From positions 19,387,784-19,451,783 of the forward strand of contig NC_134526.1 in assembly GCF_027942865.1 (NCBI RefSeq): DNA of 64,000 nt, read 5' to 3'. The notes under the pieces are model-generated. The model was not told the DNA's origin. It saw only the letters and a list, made by a program, of their open reading frames with translations, and did not search any database. Every line of letters starts with the position of its first letter. Within the stretch, counting starts at the first letter, position 1. The translations under genes and the position numbers were made by a program. The stretch comes from Odontesthes bonariensis. Its lineage: Eukaryota > Chordata > Actinopteri > Atheriniformes > Atherinopsidae. This document shows positions 32,736 to 44,594 of the stretch, in pieces.

Positions 32736-35700
32736 ATGACATCAAACATCACATCACAATTATACCAAAACATGAATGACTCTTTTTATTGGAATATGGA
32801 TTATGAAAACATGGAATTAAATTCGCAGATCATTGAACGCAGTGACTATGATCCGGAAAATGAATTAGACCCAGATAATATGTTTATGTCCGATACAAAC
32901 ATTTCCTGCCGATACTATTCAGAAGAGGAGTTCAACTCTGTTAACACTGGAACAAACCTATCAATAATACATTTTAACAGCAGAAGTATGTACACAAACT
33001 TCAGTAGCATTAAAAAGTACGTGCAGCAATTCACTTCTCCATTCAGTATTGTGGCAATATCAGAGACCTGGTTCAATGAAGGAAGAGGAATAAATCACTT
33101 TTATTTAGAAGGTTATGAACTTTGCTATGTGAACAGGAAAAACAAAGCAGGTGGAGGAGTAGCAGTATATATTAGGAAAGAAATTTCATTTAAAAAAATT
33201 GAAAATATGTCTGTGGCAGTGGATGATTTACTTGAATGTGTATCAATTGAAATAAACTGTGAAAGAAAAAGGAACATTATTATAAGCTGTATATATAGAT
33301 CGCCTGGGTCAAGTGTTAAATCATTTATGGAATGGATGGAGGATACATTTTCAAGTATAAGTAAAACACTGTTTATTTGCGGAGACTACAATATTGACTT
33401 ATTAAATCCAAATAAACATCATGCGACAGATGAGTTTCTGAATAGTATGTATAGTATGAGCCTTGTCCCATCCATCTCCAGACCCAGTAGAATAACCTCA
33501 CATAGTGCTACACTTATTGATAATATCTTTACAAATACTAGGGAACAAATCAACATCAGTGGACTCATGACATGTGATATAACAGACCACCTGCCAATCT
33601 TTGGACTGTACAATGAAAAGTACGAAAAAAAATCTGATGCAAAACAAAATATCTTTAAAAGGGAGATAAATGAGAAAAATATTGACGCACTAAATTGTGA
33701 CCTGGCAAATCAAGACTGGACGGCTGTCATGGTAGAAGAAGAGATAAACAGAGCATAATTACGTAGAAATATTCTGTAGATTATATGATAAACACTGTCC
33801 TTTGCGCCTATACAGAAAAAATGACACATCTCAAAAAAGTCCTTGGCTAACAAATGGATTACTAAATGCGTGCAAAAAGAAAAATATTTTATATCGACAA
33901 TTTATTAAACTAAAGACTGAGGAATCAGAAAAACGCTATAAAGTTTACAAAAATAAATTAACAAACATTATTAGAAATAGTAAAAAAGTATATTATGAAA
34001 ATCAATTAAATGCAAATAAGACAAACATGAAGGGAATTTGGAATATATTAAACAGCATGTTAAAAAATAACCATGTAACCAACTCATACCCAGATTATTT
34101 TATAGACAACTCTATTGAAGAGCATACTATGGAGAATATTGTAAACAAATTTAATGATTTCTACATAAATATCGGACCCAAACTAGCAAATAAAATCCTA
34201 GTAAGCAACAGCAATGACTCTGCAAACTCATTAATAAATAGGAATCCAAAAACCATTTTTCTCACAGAGGTGAATGAGGAAGAAATTAAAGCGGTCGTGA
34301 ACAAATTAAAAAATAAATCCTCTATGGATAGTTTTGACATAAACATGAGAGTAGTAAAAAAAATAATCAATAATATCTCAAAACCATTAACTTATATATG
34401 CAACCTTTCCCTCCAAACTGGAAAGTTCCCAGAAAAAATGAAAATTGCTAAAGTAATACCACTTTTTAAAAGTGGAAATAAGCACATCTTCACAAATTAT
34501 AGACCAGTCTCTCTTCTACCCCAGTTCTCAAAAATATTAGAAAAATTGTTCAACACCAGACTTGAAAAATTTATTGAGAAACATAAACTGCTTAATGATG
34601 GACAATACGGATTTAGACCAAAGAGATCAACCACAATGGCAATCATAGACGCTGTAGAAGAAATCACTGATGCAATAGACAACAAAAAGCATGCTGTCGG
34701 AATTTTCTTAGACCTGAAGAAAGCATTTGATACAATTGATCACGGTATCCTACTCCAAAAATTAGAAAAAAATGGCATACGGGGAGTGGCCTGGAACTGG
34801 ATTAAAAGCTATTTAACAGAGAGACAGCAATTTGTGAAGTTGGGTGAGTTTGAGTCTGAACGAATGAGCATTGTTTGTGGTCTACCTCAAGGTTCTATAC
34901 TGGCCCCATTACTGTTCAACTTCTACATTAATGCCATATTTAAGGTCTCTAACGTACTAAAAATGGTATTATTTGCGGACGATACAAATTTATTTCACTG
35001 TGATGAGAATTACAGTAAGCTAATAGAAGAGGTAAATCATGAATTAACTAAAGTACAAACATGGCTGAATATGAATAAATTATCACTCAACTTAAACAAA
35101 ACAAAAGTTATCACATTTGGAAATTATAGAGAAAAAGATAAATCAGCAATTAACATAAATGGTACTGAAATAGAGAAAGTAGCCGAAATCAAATTCTTAG
35201 GAATCACAATTGATAATAAACTGAGCTGGAAATCACATATCAGACATATACAGAAAATGGCAGCAAAAAATATTTCAATAGTGAACAAAGCTAAATATGT
35301 TCTAGATCCTAAGGCTTTGCATATATTGTACTCCTGCCTGGTATCGCCATACTTAACCTATGGAATTGAAGTCTGGGGAAATAACTATAAAAGTTCGCTT
35401 CAGTCACTAGTAACAATACAAAAGCGAGCAGTAAGAATCATTAATAAAGTGGGTTACCTTGAACACACAAATCCATTGTTTCTGCAGTCCAAAATATTAA
35501 AACTACAAGATTTAATTGATTTCTATACAGCACAGCTATTGTTCAAAGCAAGTAAGGAATCATTACCGACAAATATACAAAGAATATTTTTAAAAAGGGA
35601 AGGTAACTACAATTTGAGGGGCTGTGGCAAATTCAAAGTACCAGCAGTGAGGACCACGAGGAAAACCATGTGTGTATCTGTATGTGGCGTCCGTCTATGG

Positions 35701-35820
35701 AACGGTCTATGTGCCAATATTAAACAATGCCCATCCATTCACCTTTACCATCATTATCATTGCTGGTATTTTTTAAGGAAGAAGAAAGGGGGTAGAGAAA
35801 TGTATGTATATATGTATGTA

Positions 35821-35886
<66 letters not shown>

Positions 35887-35979
35887 TGTGTATGTTTGTG
35901 TGTATGTATGTGTATGTATTTTTTTCCTTTTCTTTTTTGCAACTGTACTATGTACACACATTTGATGGAGAACAAATGA
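32736..35979 (+). pseudogene. LINE ORF2: endonuclease + reverse transcriptase, one frameshift
   Basis: 32736-33758 encodes an AP-type endonuclease (HFNSRS, ISETWFNE, GGGVAVYIRK, IYRSPGS, CGDYNIDLL, SHSATLIDNIFTN). After a small deletion near 33757, 33802-35979 encodes the RT: LDLKKAFDTIDH, GLPQGSILAPLLFNFYIN and the catalytic FADD motif (about 34974-34985). Restoring phase would give about 1,050 residues, typical for ORF2. Its 3' end runs into a TA microsatellite in frame, so the true C-terminus is probably lost. Copies element RNA into DNA at a nicked target when intact. Confidence 0.88.
35823..35880. repeat. (TA)n microsatellite
   Basis: About 29 TA repeats at the end of LINE ORF2, followed by TG-rich sequence. 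Confidence 0.95.
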
Positions 35980-36149
35980 TGTAAATGGCGGCAGCCTTAT
36001 TATTTATTAAGAACTGAATGGGGGTGTGAATCTATAAGCTTGTCTTCATCCCACTCCTTTCCAAGCTTATTTGAATTTGCACAAATATTTAGCCGCTTGT
36101 TCTGTATATTATTTTTGCTTGGAATAAACTAAACGAAACAAAAACCTGT

Positions 36150-37030
36150 ATAAATATGACAGGAGGAAAGAATCCGTTAGGTAAAATGTCCACAAATTGG
36201 TGTCAAACTATAATAACTATTAATGTTACATTTAAACCTCTAAATATCCCGTGGCGACATCTGGTGATTGTGTGGTGATAACAAGTTTTTTGACAGACTT
36301 CCAAATAATGTGAATGGTGTGTGTAAATGTTACCTTACTGTTACCTGTTTCGATTTATCCTATTTCAGCTGCAGACCTAGTTCTTAGGTTGAAAACTGTC
36401 TTACCTGAATTTTGGAGAGCTAAACAAGAAATGCTTGTTCCAGATACGACTTATATAGACGCTATAGGGGTTCCTAGAGGAGTCCCAGATGAATACAAAC
36501 TGGTTGATCAGGTGGCAGCAGGATTTTGAGTCATCTCTGTTGGTGGTGTACGATAAATAAAAATGAAGACAGAATCAATTACATCCATTACAACGTGCAG
36601 AGGTTAGGTAATATGACACAACATGGGTTTCAAGCAATTGCTGAACAATTGGCTGCATCTTCCCTTATGGCTTTCAGAAGATCATATGGCTCTGGACATG
36701 TTGCTGGCTGAACAGGGAGGTTTGTGTGTGATATTTGACAAGCAATGTTGCACATTTATTCCCAATAATACGACAAAGGATGGCAGCATCACATTGGGGC
36801 CTACGGATTTTGAACTGAAAGAGCACTCTGGAGTCGACACTACAATGTGGGACTCATGGATAGATGCATTTGGGAAGTATAGAACATCAATTTTATCTGT
36901 GTTGATATCTATTGCTGTTTTTGCAGCAATTCTGACCTTGTGTGGATGTTGTTGTATTCCCTGTCTTAATAACCACTGTTATTTTACCCTCGGAGCAGCA
37001 GCTGACTCAAATGTGCCTTCTCCTTGATTA
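36150..37030 (+). pseudogene. Retroviral env, rest of surface part and transmembrane subunit
   Basis: Continues env after the LINE. 36314-36529 and, in a second frame, 36526-36711 are followed by 36623-37027. This last frame has the gammaretrovirus-type LLAEQGG stretch followed by a C-x6-CC motif (about 36700-36755), then a hydrophobic membrane anchor (about 36880-36960) and a cysteine-rich cytoplasmic start. Two compensating frameshifts (near 36527 and 36680) and stops make it defective. Described only as a relic. Confidence 0.8.
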
Positions 37031-37227
37031 CCAGACTGATGATGATGAAGAACGAGGAGTGAAAGCATTCCTTCTCCTTGATTTGTATTCTGATCCACAT
37101 AACTATGAGCAATCACTTTTCTCTCTGTTTGTAAGCAGGTATGCGCTCATATACATGCTCCTGTAGCTGAAAATCTCGCAAGAAGAGGTTGCGTTGTTGA
37201 AATGACAATTTGAGTGTAATATGTGAT

Positions 37228-37242
37228 AAAAAAGGAGGGAGA
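37228..37242 (+). other. Polypurine tract
   Basis: AAAAAAGGAGGGAGA directly before the 3' LTR, the plus-strand primer of retroviral reverse transcription. Confidence 0.88.
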
Positions 37243-38340
37243 TGTTGAGTTGTAAATGCATGTTGTGTTAGTTATCCCATATATACTCTGTCTTTTGTAT
37301 TGAGTAAGAGTTGTAAGCAAAGTTGTGCTTTGCTCAGTCGTGTTAAAGGGGAACTCCGGGGCATTTGAAGCGCAATCCCATTGCTAGAGGTTGTCAAATA
37401 CTGATAGTAGGACACAGACAGGTGCAAATCGGCGCTCCCTGTGTGGAGATCGCGCCGTTCGCGCAGCCTGTCATGCGAGGCTAATACGTGGTGGCTAGGG
37501 GCAAGCGCTAACCCTTCCACGTAAAACAACAACTTTCACACTGCAGAAACGTCACACCACTTTATAAACCATCCGACAATAAAGTCACAAGCCTTACCAT
37601 CAAAACCATATGCATGGTTCTCATATTACACAATATTACTGGGCATGTATTGTTGTAATGTTTTAAATACTTGAACGCAGTTTTTCTAGAGAAGATAATT
37701 GTTTTGTATATGTGATTATCGTCCATTGACTCTTTTGGGCTTTCACATGCGCGAGCGTACAACTAACCGGTGAGTTACATGCTGTTTATAAAGTTGTTTT
37801 GTAACGTCCCCATGCCAGTAATGTGAGAACCATGCATATGGTTTTGATGGTAAGGCTTGTGACTTTATTGTCGGATGGTTTATAGAGTGGTGTGACGTTT
37901 CTGCAGTGTGCAAGTTGTTGTTTTACGTGGAAGGGTTAGCGCTTGCCCCTAGCCACCACGTATTAGCCTCGCATGACAGGCTGCGCGAACAGCGCGATCT
38001 CCACACAGGGAGCGCAGATTTGCACCCGTCTGTGTCCTACTATCAGTATTTGACAACCTCTAGCAATGGGATTGCGCTTCAAATGCCCCGGAGTTCCCCT
38101 TTAAGGTGGTAAATTCCATTGTTAGGAATGCGGCCTGAAACTGGAACCCCCTTTCCTCTCTTTTGAGAGCTGTTGTACACACCCACTTCTGAATAAAATA
38201 GAGGAGGCCTGAGGAGATGGTCAGAGTGATCAGGAAGAAGTTGTTAAAAGCTGTCTCCTCATCAGCTCTCCTCATGAGTTAAAAATCCTAAATGTCTCTC
38301 TCTCTCTTCTTTATAAATTTGTAGGTATTTCAACCTGACA
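37243..38340 (+). repeat. 3' LTR of the endogenous retrovirus (with insertion)
   Basis: Same start (TGTTGAGTTGTAAATGC) and end (AACCTGACA) as the 5' LTR. Without the 758-bp insert and duplicated TTAA it is about 340 bp. It differs from the 5' LTR by several substitutions and small indels, so the provirus is not young. Confidence 0.9.
37347..38100. mobile_element. Fold-back TTAA element in the 3' LTR
   Basis: 754 bp between two TTAA copies (37343-37346, 38101-38104). The ends are AGGGGAACTCCGGGG and its complement, and the inverted arms run inward for nearly 300 bp each with few mismatches, leaving a central loop of about 180 bp. TTAA target duplication fits Kolobok or piggyBac superfamilies. 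No transposase frame. The 5' LTR shows the empty site. Confidence 0.92.
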
Positions 38341-38344
38341 CTTA

Positions 38345-41300
38345 TTTATAATTTTGTTGCACACCATCACCTGTGAGACCGTAGTCAGGTGGGTTTCTTT
38401 TTAATTAAATCCAGTGGATTCCATTTTGCCCAGGTGGACTCCAGTCAAGCTGCTGAAGCATCTGAAGCATCTTAAGCATCGCTGACCGGAGCTCAGATGC
38501 TGGTGTCCAAGCAAAGGGTTTGAACACGTGAAAGGGATGTTTCAGTCTTTGATTTTTGATAAATCAATAAAACACCCTGGAAAACCTGCTTTTCCGTAGC
38601 CCTTGTACAGAGCCTAAAGGAGAGCGATGATTTTTTATCGACACGGTTATAGTCTCCTTTGTCAGCATGGTAACCTCTTTGCTAATTATAAAAACAGTCA
38701 ACTCAACTCCCACCTCCGCCTTTAAGTATTGATTGGCAAGCAACTCAAAGTGTGAGCTCTTGTGTGAATGAGCAAGAAAATCAAGTCACTCTGTGTCTAA
38801 GTATTGTCATTTTTCAGCAGAGCTGATGTTTATCGGATTTGATTTTTGACTGCCAAAGTTGCGCGTGACAACATTCGAATAAGTCATATATGGCTATAAG
38901 TTGAATTCTGAAAAAAAAAACATTGAAAACACTTAAGAGTAAATAGACAGAAGCAGACTAACAGACTTCGTTTGATGTAATTTGCCAATGATTGTCTCTG
39001 CTTAAGAAGCCAAACCAACCACACAAGGCACAAGCATAGTGGGAGGCCACCAGCCCAGGGTGGCATAAAACAGATTAATACAAAAATTCCAAGTTTAAAA
39101 TGTTGTGTTTTTGCGATAACTTTCCTGAGACTCGTAAACTTATTTCATAAGGTGTCAGAAAACCTGTTTAGACGAGTTCAGGTTTTCAAACCAAGAAATC
39201 ACGTTCATAGCTCGTAAGTCTGCTACGGCCACCATAAACCAAAGGCATCTAAAGTTTGCGACTCTATTATTCAGAGTTGGCCGTATTGTTATGCTTGTCA
39301 AGAAATACCAGAAACAACTCACAGACACGTTGAAATAAAACCAGTAAGTATGCACACAAAGGGAAACCGATACAGTGGAAACCATTCATAAGGTCCAACA
39401 ATAGGACCGGTTGGATGGCATTTCAACATGTAGAGAGAGAGACACTAAGTTTTGGAGACGTGTTATTTTTTAATGCGGGGGGGGGGGGGGGGGTGGGGGG
39501 GTGTCACTGCAGTTATTCCAGTATGGCACCATTCTGCCTTTAAGCAACAAACCACCTATTTGGTTTTCACACCATCCTCTTAAATATTGATATTCATAAA
39601 TGATACAAAGAGCTATGTATCAGGGTTTTGGTGAAGTTGACCTTTTGTCGAAGTATACAGCAGAGTTGACTGAATTAATGTTTTTACTTTTCTGCTTACT
39701 AACACTGAAGAAATTAACACAGGAAGTTTTCTATGAATGACAGGAAGTGGATCAGGCCGCTATAATCACTCCTTCTGACGGTAAAGACCTTACTTTTGAC
39801 AGTTAAGAGGTCAGGGGTCAGTCACTACAGCAATGTGTGTGTGTGTTTGGCTTCCTGTCAGTGGCTATATTTGAAAAAAAAAACAATTAAAGCAAATATC
39901 TTAGCTCTCATTGTGAGGCCAATGACAAATTATGGTATTTAGTGAGTCCAGCGTCTAAAACATTAAGTGATTTTGAAGTTGATTCCATGCAAAGGGATCA
40001 ACTTAATTAAATGGCCTTTTTTCCAATTCAGTGTGCGCTCTGGGAACGGACGGTAGGAATAAATCCTGAGCATCATAACTTCTTGGGCTTTTTTGAAAAA
40101 TTGTAGGTCTGTAAAGAAGGAAGCAGCAGACCGAGATGTCTGAAGTCATGTGATGGGTTCTGCATCAGTGCTTTTTTTTTGTTAATAAAAAAAAATCAAA
40201 TTGACTTGATGGTAGGCCATATAGACTCATAGACAACATTGGTAAACTTTTTATACTCTTGGTAATCAACTACTGTAGAGGGCGTGTTCTTGGTTTAGGA
40301 ACAAAACAACTTTCTAGCTCCTGTTGTACTTGTTATAGCCACTAGATGGCACTGACACGATGAAATGTATCAATGAAATAAAATAGTGAAATGGGTTTCA
40401 GCAAGCTGTTTGTCTTTTTTTTTAATTATTATGTTTTTTATATTATTTATTATTTTTTTGACACTAAAGTATTAATTCAGAATACATGCTGCATAGCTTT
40501 TGTACATATTCCTATGAATTTGGTGCACTAGATAAAACTTTAGAATACTTAAAACTTGTCATTTAACTCTTTGTGTGTGAAACGTGAAATGAATAGAGAC
40601 TTAATTCTGGTCAGGGTGATTACCTTAGCTCTTATAGGCAACCACACAGAGTGTCAGTGAAAGCTTTGAGGAGCACATGAAGAAAATCATGCAGAAAAGA
40701 CAGAATAATAAGATACTGATTTATCAATGATGAAAGTGTCTGACTCTGTTCATTGGAAGCAGCAGAATGGCCTTCACTGCCTGTCTTTATAACTGTGAGA
40801 CTGAGTTTTAAAGATGGCATAAATCTGTATCTCCCTATTTGAGCTGAGAGAGCATGAATGCTCCTTTCAGCGCTGTGCTGCTTCCCTTTCCGTTAAAACA
40901 TTCCACGCTCGGACGGTACAACCACCCTGCTATTGTTTCTTTCAGGTACCGGGATGTTTTAGTTGCAGTTTGTCCCTGATCTGTATGTCCATACAGATGG
41001 GTCAAGCTAGGACCTAAAGGGAGGGTGCTTGGCATAAGAGGACACGAGGGTATGGGGGTGTCAGACAGAGGGGCACTCTCAGGCAGCCTGCTGGGCATGG
41101 TGCCCCGCTTCCCTTTGCCGGCCCCTTGGCACTTGGACTGGCAGCAGCATGCTGTGAGTCCATCCCAGCAACAGCATCACAGATTTGGGCCGGCTTCCAC
41201 GGGGTCCCCAGCCAATCGGGGCACACACTCTGACAGATCACTCCAGAGGTAGCCAATAGTAAGCCTTGATGTGTTGAGTGTCATCCCTCCCAGATGTGAA

Positions 41301-41880
41301 TTCCAATGAACCCACAAGGTACACAAAGGCAGACACATGCATACAGCTCTCACTCAAAGAGAAAGTGCACACAGGCGAACTGTACAGTGACTATGTGTGG
41401 ATGTGTACGGAAAGGAGAAGAGTTACAAAAACATTCTTTGTGCTTTTGTGTGAATCCACCTCTGTCCGACACCTCTGCCATAGCTTGCAAAGTCCAGCTC
41501 AGATCTGTCAGCATCTTTTAACTACTGCATGGCTCCTGTTTCACAGTGGTGGCACTACTGCTGCATGTGAAGCTTTGTCTCCCTCTTGTGGATAATCTGT
41601 GCAACACATGTGTGTTGGTATCGTTACAGTGTATTGAAATGCATTTCTAAACATTGCTTTGTGTAAACGTGTGTCGTGATAAGTGTGCTTGTGGTTCATG
41701 ATACATGTAATTGGGAACTTTTCTCTCGATATTCTTCCAAATGTAAGAATGAGTAAAACTGATATTAATGGATACATTCATTTATTAGGAGATTTTAGTC
41801 TTATTTATTCATATGCTTTATTCTTTTTTTTTTTTTTTTTTTTTTGCAAGACACATCAAATACATAGATGAAAAATAATT
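38345..41880. other. Intergenic between provirus and Cdelta, no gene recognised
   Basis: No gene recognised. At 38480-38580 the text 'tttgaacacgtgaaagggatgtttcagtctttgatttttgataaatca' resembles a common teleost interspersed repeat (low certainty). A G-rich run lies at 39477-39501. At 40.9-41.3 kb the DNA is more GC-rich but without a recognisable protein. The 3' flank of Cdelta could hold enhancers, but I see no decisive motif. Confidence 0.45.
39477..39501. repeat. Poly-G tract
   Basis: 17 G, one T, then 7 G. Confidence 0.9.
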
Positions 41881-41898
41881 GAACTGAAAAGATTTGGA

Positions 41899-41974
41899 CC
41901 GCTGGGATAGGCTCCAGTCCCCCCGCGACCCGACCGACGGATTCAGCGGTGTAGAAAATGGATGGATGGATGGA
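41899..41974 (+). mobile_element. 76-bp LINE 3'-end insertion
   Basis: The common fish sequence 'ccgctgggataggctccag..gaaaatggatggatgga', bracketed by an exact 14-bp duplication TGAAAAGATTTGGA (41885-41898 and 41975-41988). An extremely 5'-truncated LINE or SINE copy. Confidence 0.85.
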
Positions 41975-42197
41975 TGAAAAGATTTGGATATAACGCAAAC
42001 CAATTTACACAAAATTCAAGAATAGAAGAGCAAATACACACCCTAAAGACCAATATCACTTAATTACACTTCAAAATAAGTAATCAAAAATCCTAAAAAG
42101 TCCATATAAATTAGGAACGTCATCATTTGGTCTGAAAGGGAAAAGATAAGGGAGTGTGTCAGTATCTGGTGATTGTTGAGTAAAAAGCATTTGACTT

Positions 42198-42345
<148 letters not shown>

Positions 42346-42539
42346 GTACAGAATAAAAGATATGTAAACAATTAAAGGAAAAACAAGCGAATAGAATAGA
42401 ATAAAAATATAGAATAAACATCAGCTATAAGCTATAGACCCTGAATGATCTATTATATTTCAGAATAAATGAATTACTGAAAAGTACGCAAATTACGGTC
42501 ACACAATGCAACAGCTAAATGACAAATGCTGAGTCTTAC

Positions 42540-42688
42540 CTTGATAACTGTGACGAGGACAGAAAAGACGGAAGAGATTAAGAAAAGAATGAGGAACATC
42601 AAGGCCATATACCAAGTTTGCACAACCGTGTCTTGGCTCACATCGTCGTGCATGATGCCATCGCAGAAATTATAGTGCTCCAGCGTGT
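42540..42688 (-). CDS. ighd: Cdelta membrane exon TM1
   Basis: 149 nt, acceptor TCACAG, donor GTAAGA, phase 1 in and phase 0 out. It encodes a short acidic/extracellular linker ([15 protein letters not shown]) and one hydrophobic membrane helix ([20 protein letters not shown]), ending VIK. It anchors IgD as a B-cell receptor; no secretory delta end is seen. The last exon (TM2, expected to encode two or three residues) lies just to the left: candidates are an acceptor TTTCAG followed by TAA near 42465-42475, or ATTCAG followed by GGT CTA TAG near 42430-42445. Confidence 0.92.
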
Positions 42689-42834
42689 CTGTGATAGAAG
42701 TAAAAATACATTAGTTGATTCTAGTGTTGACACACTGGGAGAGGCCCGGAATTTAAAAAAATAAACGTTATCAAAGTGAACCTGAGTGAGACATTTAGTC
42801 TTTAATGTGCAAGAAAAATGTTGATCGGCAGCAC

Positions 42835-43122
42835 CTGGTTTAGATATATTCAGGGTCAGGATGGTGCGTTCATGTGTCACTTTGCAGGTGAGAACCACCC
42901 CGGGAATCGTGTCATCTTGGGACAAACGAAGGCTGCTATAAATGCTGAACTTTCCATCAGGGCCTCTGTGGGGCTCGCTAGTGTTGCAGTTCCACAGTTC
43001 CACTGTTTTATCACGAAACCAAGTGATGTTAATGGATACAGGACTGAAGCCAGAGACGAGGCACACAAGTTCATCAGAGCCCTGGAGCAAGGTGGCTGAA
43101 GGTTCACTATATGTCACAGAGG
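42835..43122 (-). CDS. ighd: Cdelta7 exon
   Basis: 288 nt, one C1-set Ig domain of IgD, phase 1 at both ends. Landmarks: LVCLVSGF (first Cys), ITWFRDK (Trp), LTCKVTH (second Cys). It splices to TM1. The donor is GTGCTG, weaker than the GTAAG/GTGAG donors of the other exons. Confidence 0.93.
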
Positions 43123-43216
43123 CTGGGGAAACAGTCGGAGAAGCATTAAGTTGTTTAGGGGGAGGCTACTGAGCAAAAGTTGTGAATATGAATTCTGAAA
43201 CTGATTGTGATCTTAC

Positions 43217-43534
43217 CAAACACATCAGTTATGCTGGCTTCAAATTGCATGTCGGATGATTCGTGTTTGGCAACACAAGCATAAGTCGACTTTTTGTCTT
43301 CAGTTTTGGAAACATTTAGTCTGCTTCTCATTGAATAAGAGCTTTTCCCTGGGTACTCCCATGTAGGACTATTAATGTAACATGAAGGTTGGAATTTCTG
43401 ACCATTTTCTTCCCAATGCACAATGATGCCGGATGGGAAAAACCCAGACACTAAACAAGTAAGCACGAGGTTGTCAGACACAGACAGCTCCACAGCAGTT
43501 GGTTGCACTATCCTCATGGTTGGTGGATTCAGGA
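43217..43534 (-). CDS. ighd: Cdelta6 exon
   Basis: 318 nt, phase 1/1. Ig domain with LTCLVSGF, VHWEENG and YACVAKH. The acceptor is AAG instead of CAG or TAG. Donor GTAAGA. Confidence 0.93.
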
Positions 43535-43719
43535 CTTGAAAAGACACACAAACAGACAAACAGTAAATAGGACTTCCTATATCAGCATTTTCAATTTTTT
43601 CAAAACCATTGTGGAGAATATTATTTCTGTGTTACTGAATGTCTCAAAAACGTTCTGTTTTAAACTACTCTAGAGATATGTGAGGGGCTGGAAACAAATG
43701 CTTAGATTTCTAACAATAC

Positions 43720-44049
43720 CTTTGCTTTTGCTGATTTCCTCCTTGTAACCCTGGTTGGCACATTGATGCTTTACCTCACAAGCAACTTTTTTATATGCGT
43801 GCCAATCCTCAGCTGACACATTAACGAAGCTGTGCAAAGTCTCTGTCCCATTGGGGTGACCCACAGGTTGCTCTGTACGTACATTGTGGGATGAATACTT
43901 ATTGCCATCTACTTTCCAAGTGACGGAGAAATCCCTAAGACGAGGGGCAACCAGAAGACAGGTGATTGTCACCCGTCCCTTGTTCTGAAGCTCCTCCGGT
44001 GGTGGTCCCAGAACGTAGACACCAGCTATCCGAGATGAAGCTGGGGTAA
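43720..44049 (-). CDS. ighd: Cdelta5 exon
   Basis: 330 nt, phase 1/1. Ig domain with [15 protein letters not shown] and VACEVKH. It begins with a longer proline-containing linker (about 25 residues) before the first strand. Donor GTATTG. Two N-glycosylation motifs (NGT, NVS). Confidence 0.93.
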
Positions 44050-44186
44050 CTGAAAAAAAAAGAGCATGAAGTTAAACAAAAAGAAAAGGCAAAGAATACT
44101 TACATTTCTGATAAATGAAGGAATTATCTCACTGTGTTTATCATACATTACATTGAATGTGATAAATGGTTGTGTTTTAATTTTAC

Positions 44187-44471
44187 CTGAGCACAGACTG
44201 ATGCTCTTACGGAATTCTTTCTTCAGGGAGCTGTCGGACACTTCACAAGTATAGATTTTGCCTCTTTTCCACTCTAAGCTATGAACATGCAGTTGACTGG
44301 TTACTGCCACATGTCCATTTGTATCCATGCTGGTATGGTTAGTTGTTGAAGATAATTCCTTTGACTTAATAAACCATTTAATTTGAGGGTTGAAGCCCAA
44401 TCCAGTGCACAAGAGTTTCTGTTGCCCTGACTCCTCACTTGGGGCCAAAAGAAGTTCCACTGAGGGGTCAA
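44187..44471 (-). CDS. ighd: Cdelta4 exon
   Basis: 285 nt, phase 1/1. Ig domain with LLCTGLGF, IKWFIKS and YTCEVSD. Acceptor TTTAG, donor GTAAAA. An N-glycosylation motif NHT. Confidence 0.93.
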
Positions 44472-44594
44472 CTAAATATAATGTTAAGAAAAACGTGTTA
44501 ATGACAATCAGTGTAATTATTAGTCAATTTATCAATGAATCCATCTAATATGAAAAAAAAGGACGTTTTTAAGGTACAGGAGGACCATTCTCAC

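Larger units (their letters stand above)
30933..36146 (+). mobile_element. L2/CR1-group LINE with ORF1 and ORF2
   Basis: A near full-length LINE inside env: short 5' UTR, ORF1 (30993 on), ORF2 (endonuclease then RT), and a 3' UTR ending in an AATAAA-containing A-rich tail at about 36146. The right boundary is estimated from where retroviral sequence resumes. No clear target-site duplication, which is common for this LINE group. ORF1 is interrupted by a 916-bp DNA element, and ORF2 has one frameshift. Confidence 0.85.
21700..38340 (+). mobile_element. Endogenous retrovirus, decayed, with nested insertions
   Basis: A provirus on the plus strand: 5' LTR 21700-22040, tRNA primer site 22047-22063, leader, relics of gag/pro, RT, RNase H, integrase, env (split), polypurine tract and 3' LTR 37243-38340. 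Order and protein motifs fit a gamma/epsilon-like fish retrovirus. Removing the four inserted elements (hAT, LINE with its own insert, TTAA fold-back) leaves about 7 kb, a normal proviral length. Every gene carries stops, frameshifts or deletions, so it is defective. No matching short duplication is visible at its two outer edges. Confidence 0.88.

Noticed and set aside
35757-35975. Minus-strand ORFs of His/Tyr/Ile repeats
   Set aside because: Translation of the TA/TG microsatellite.
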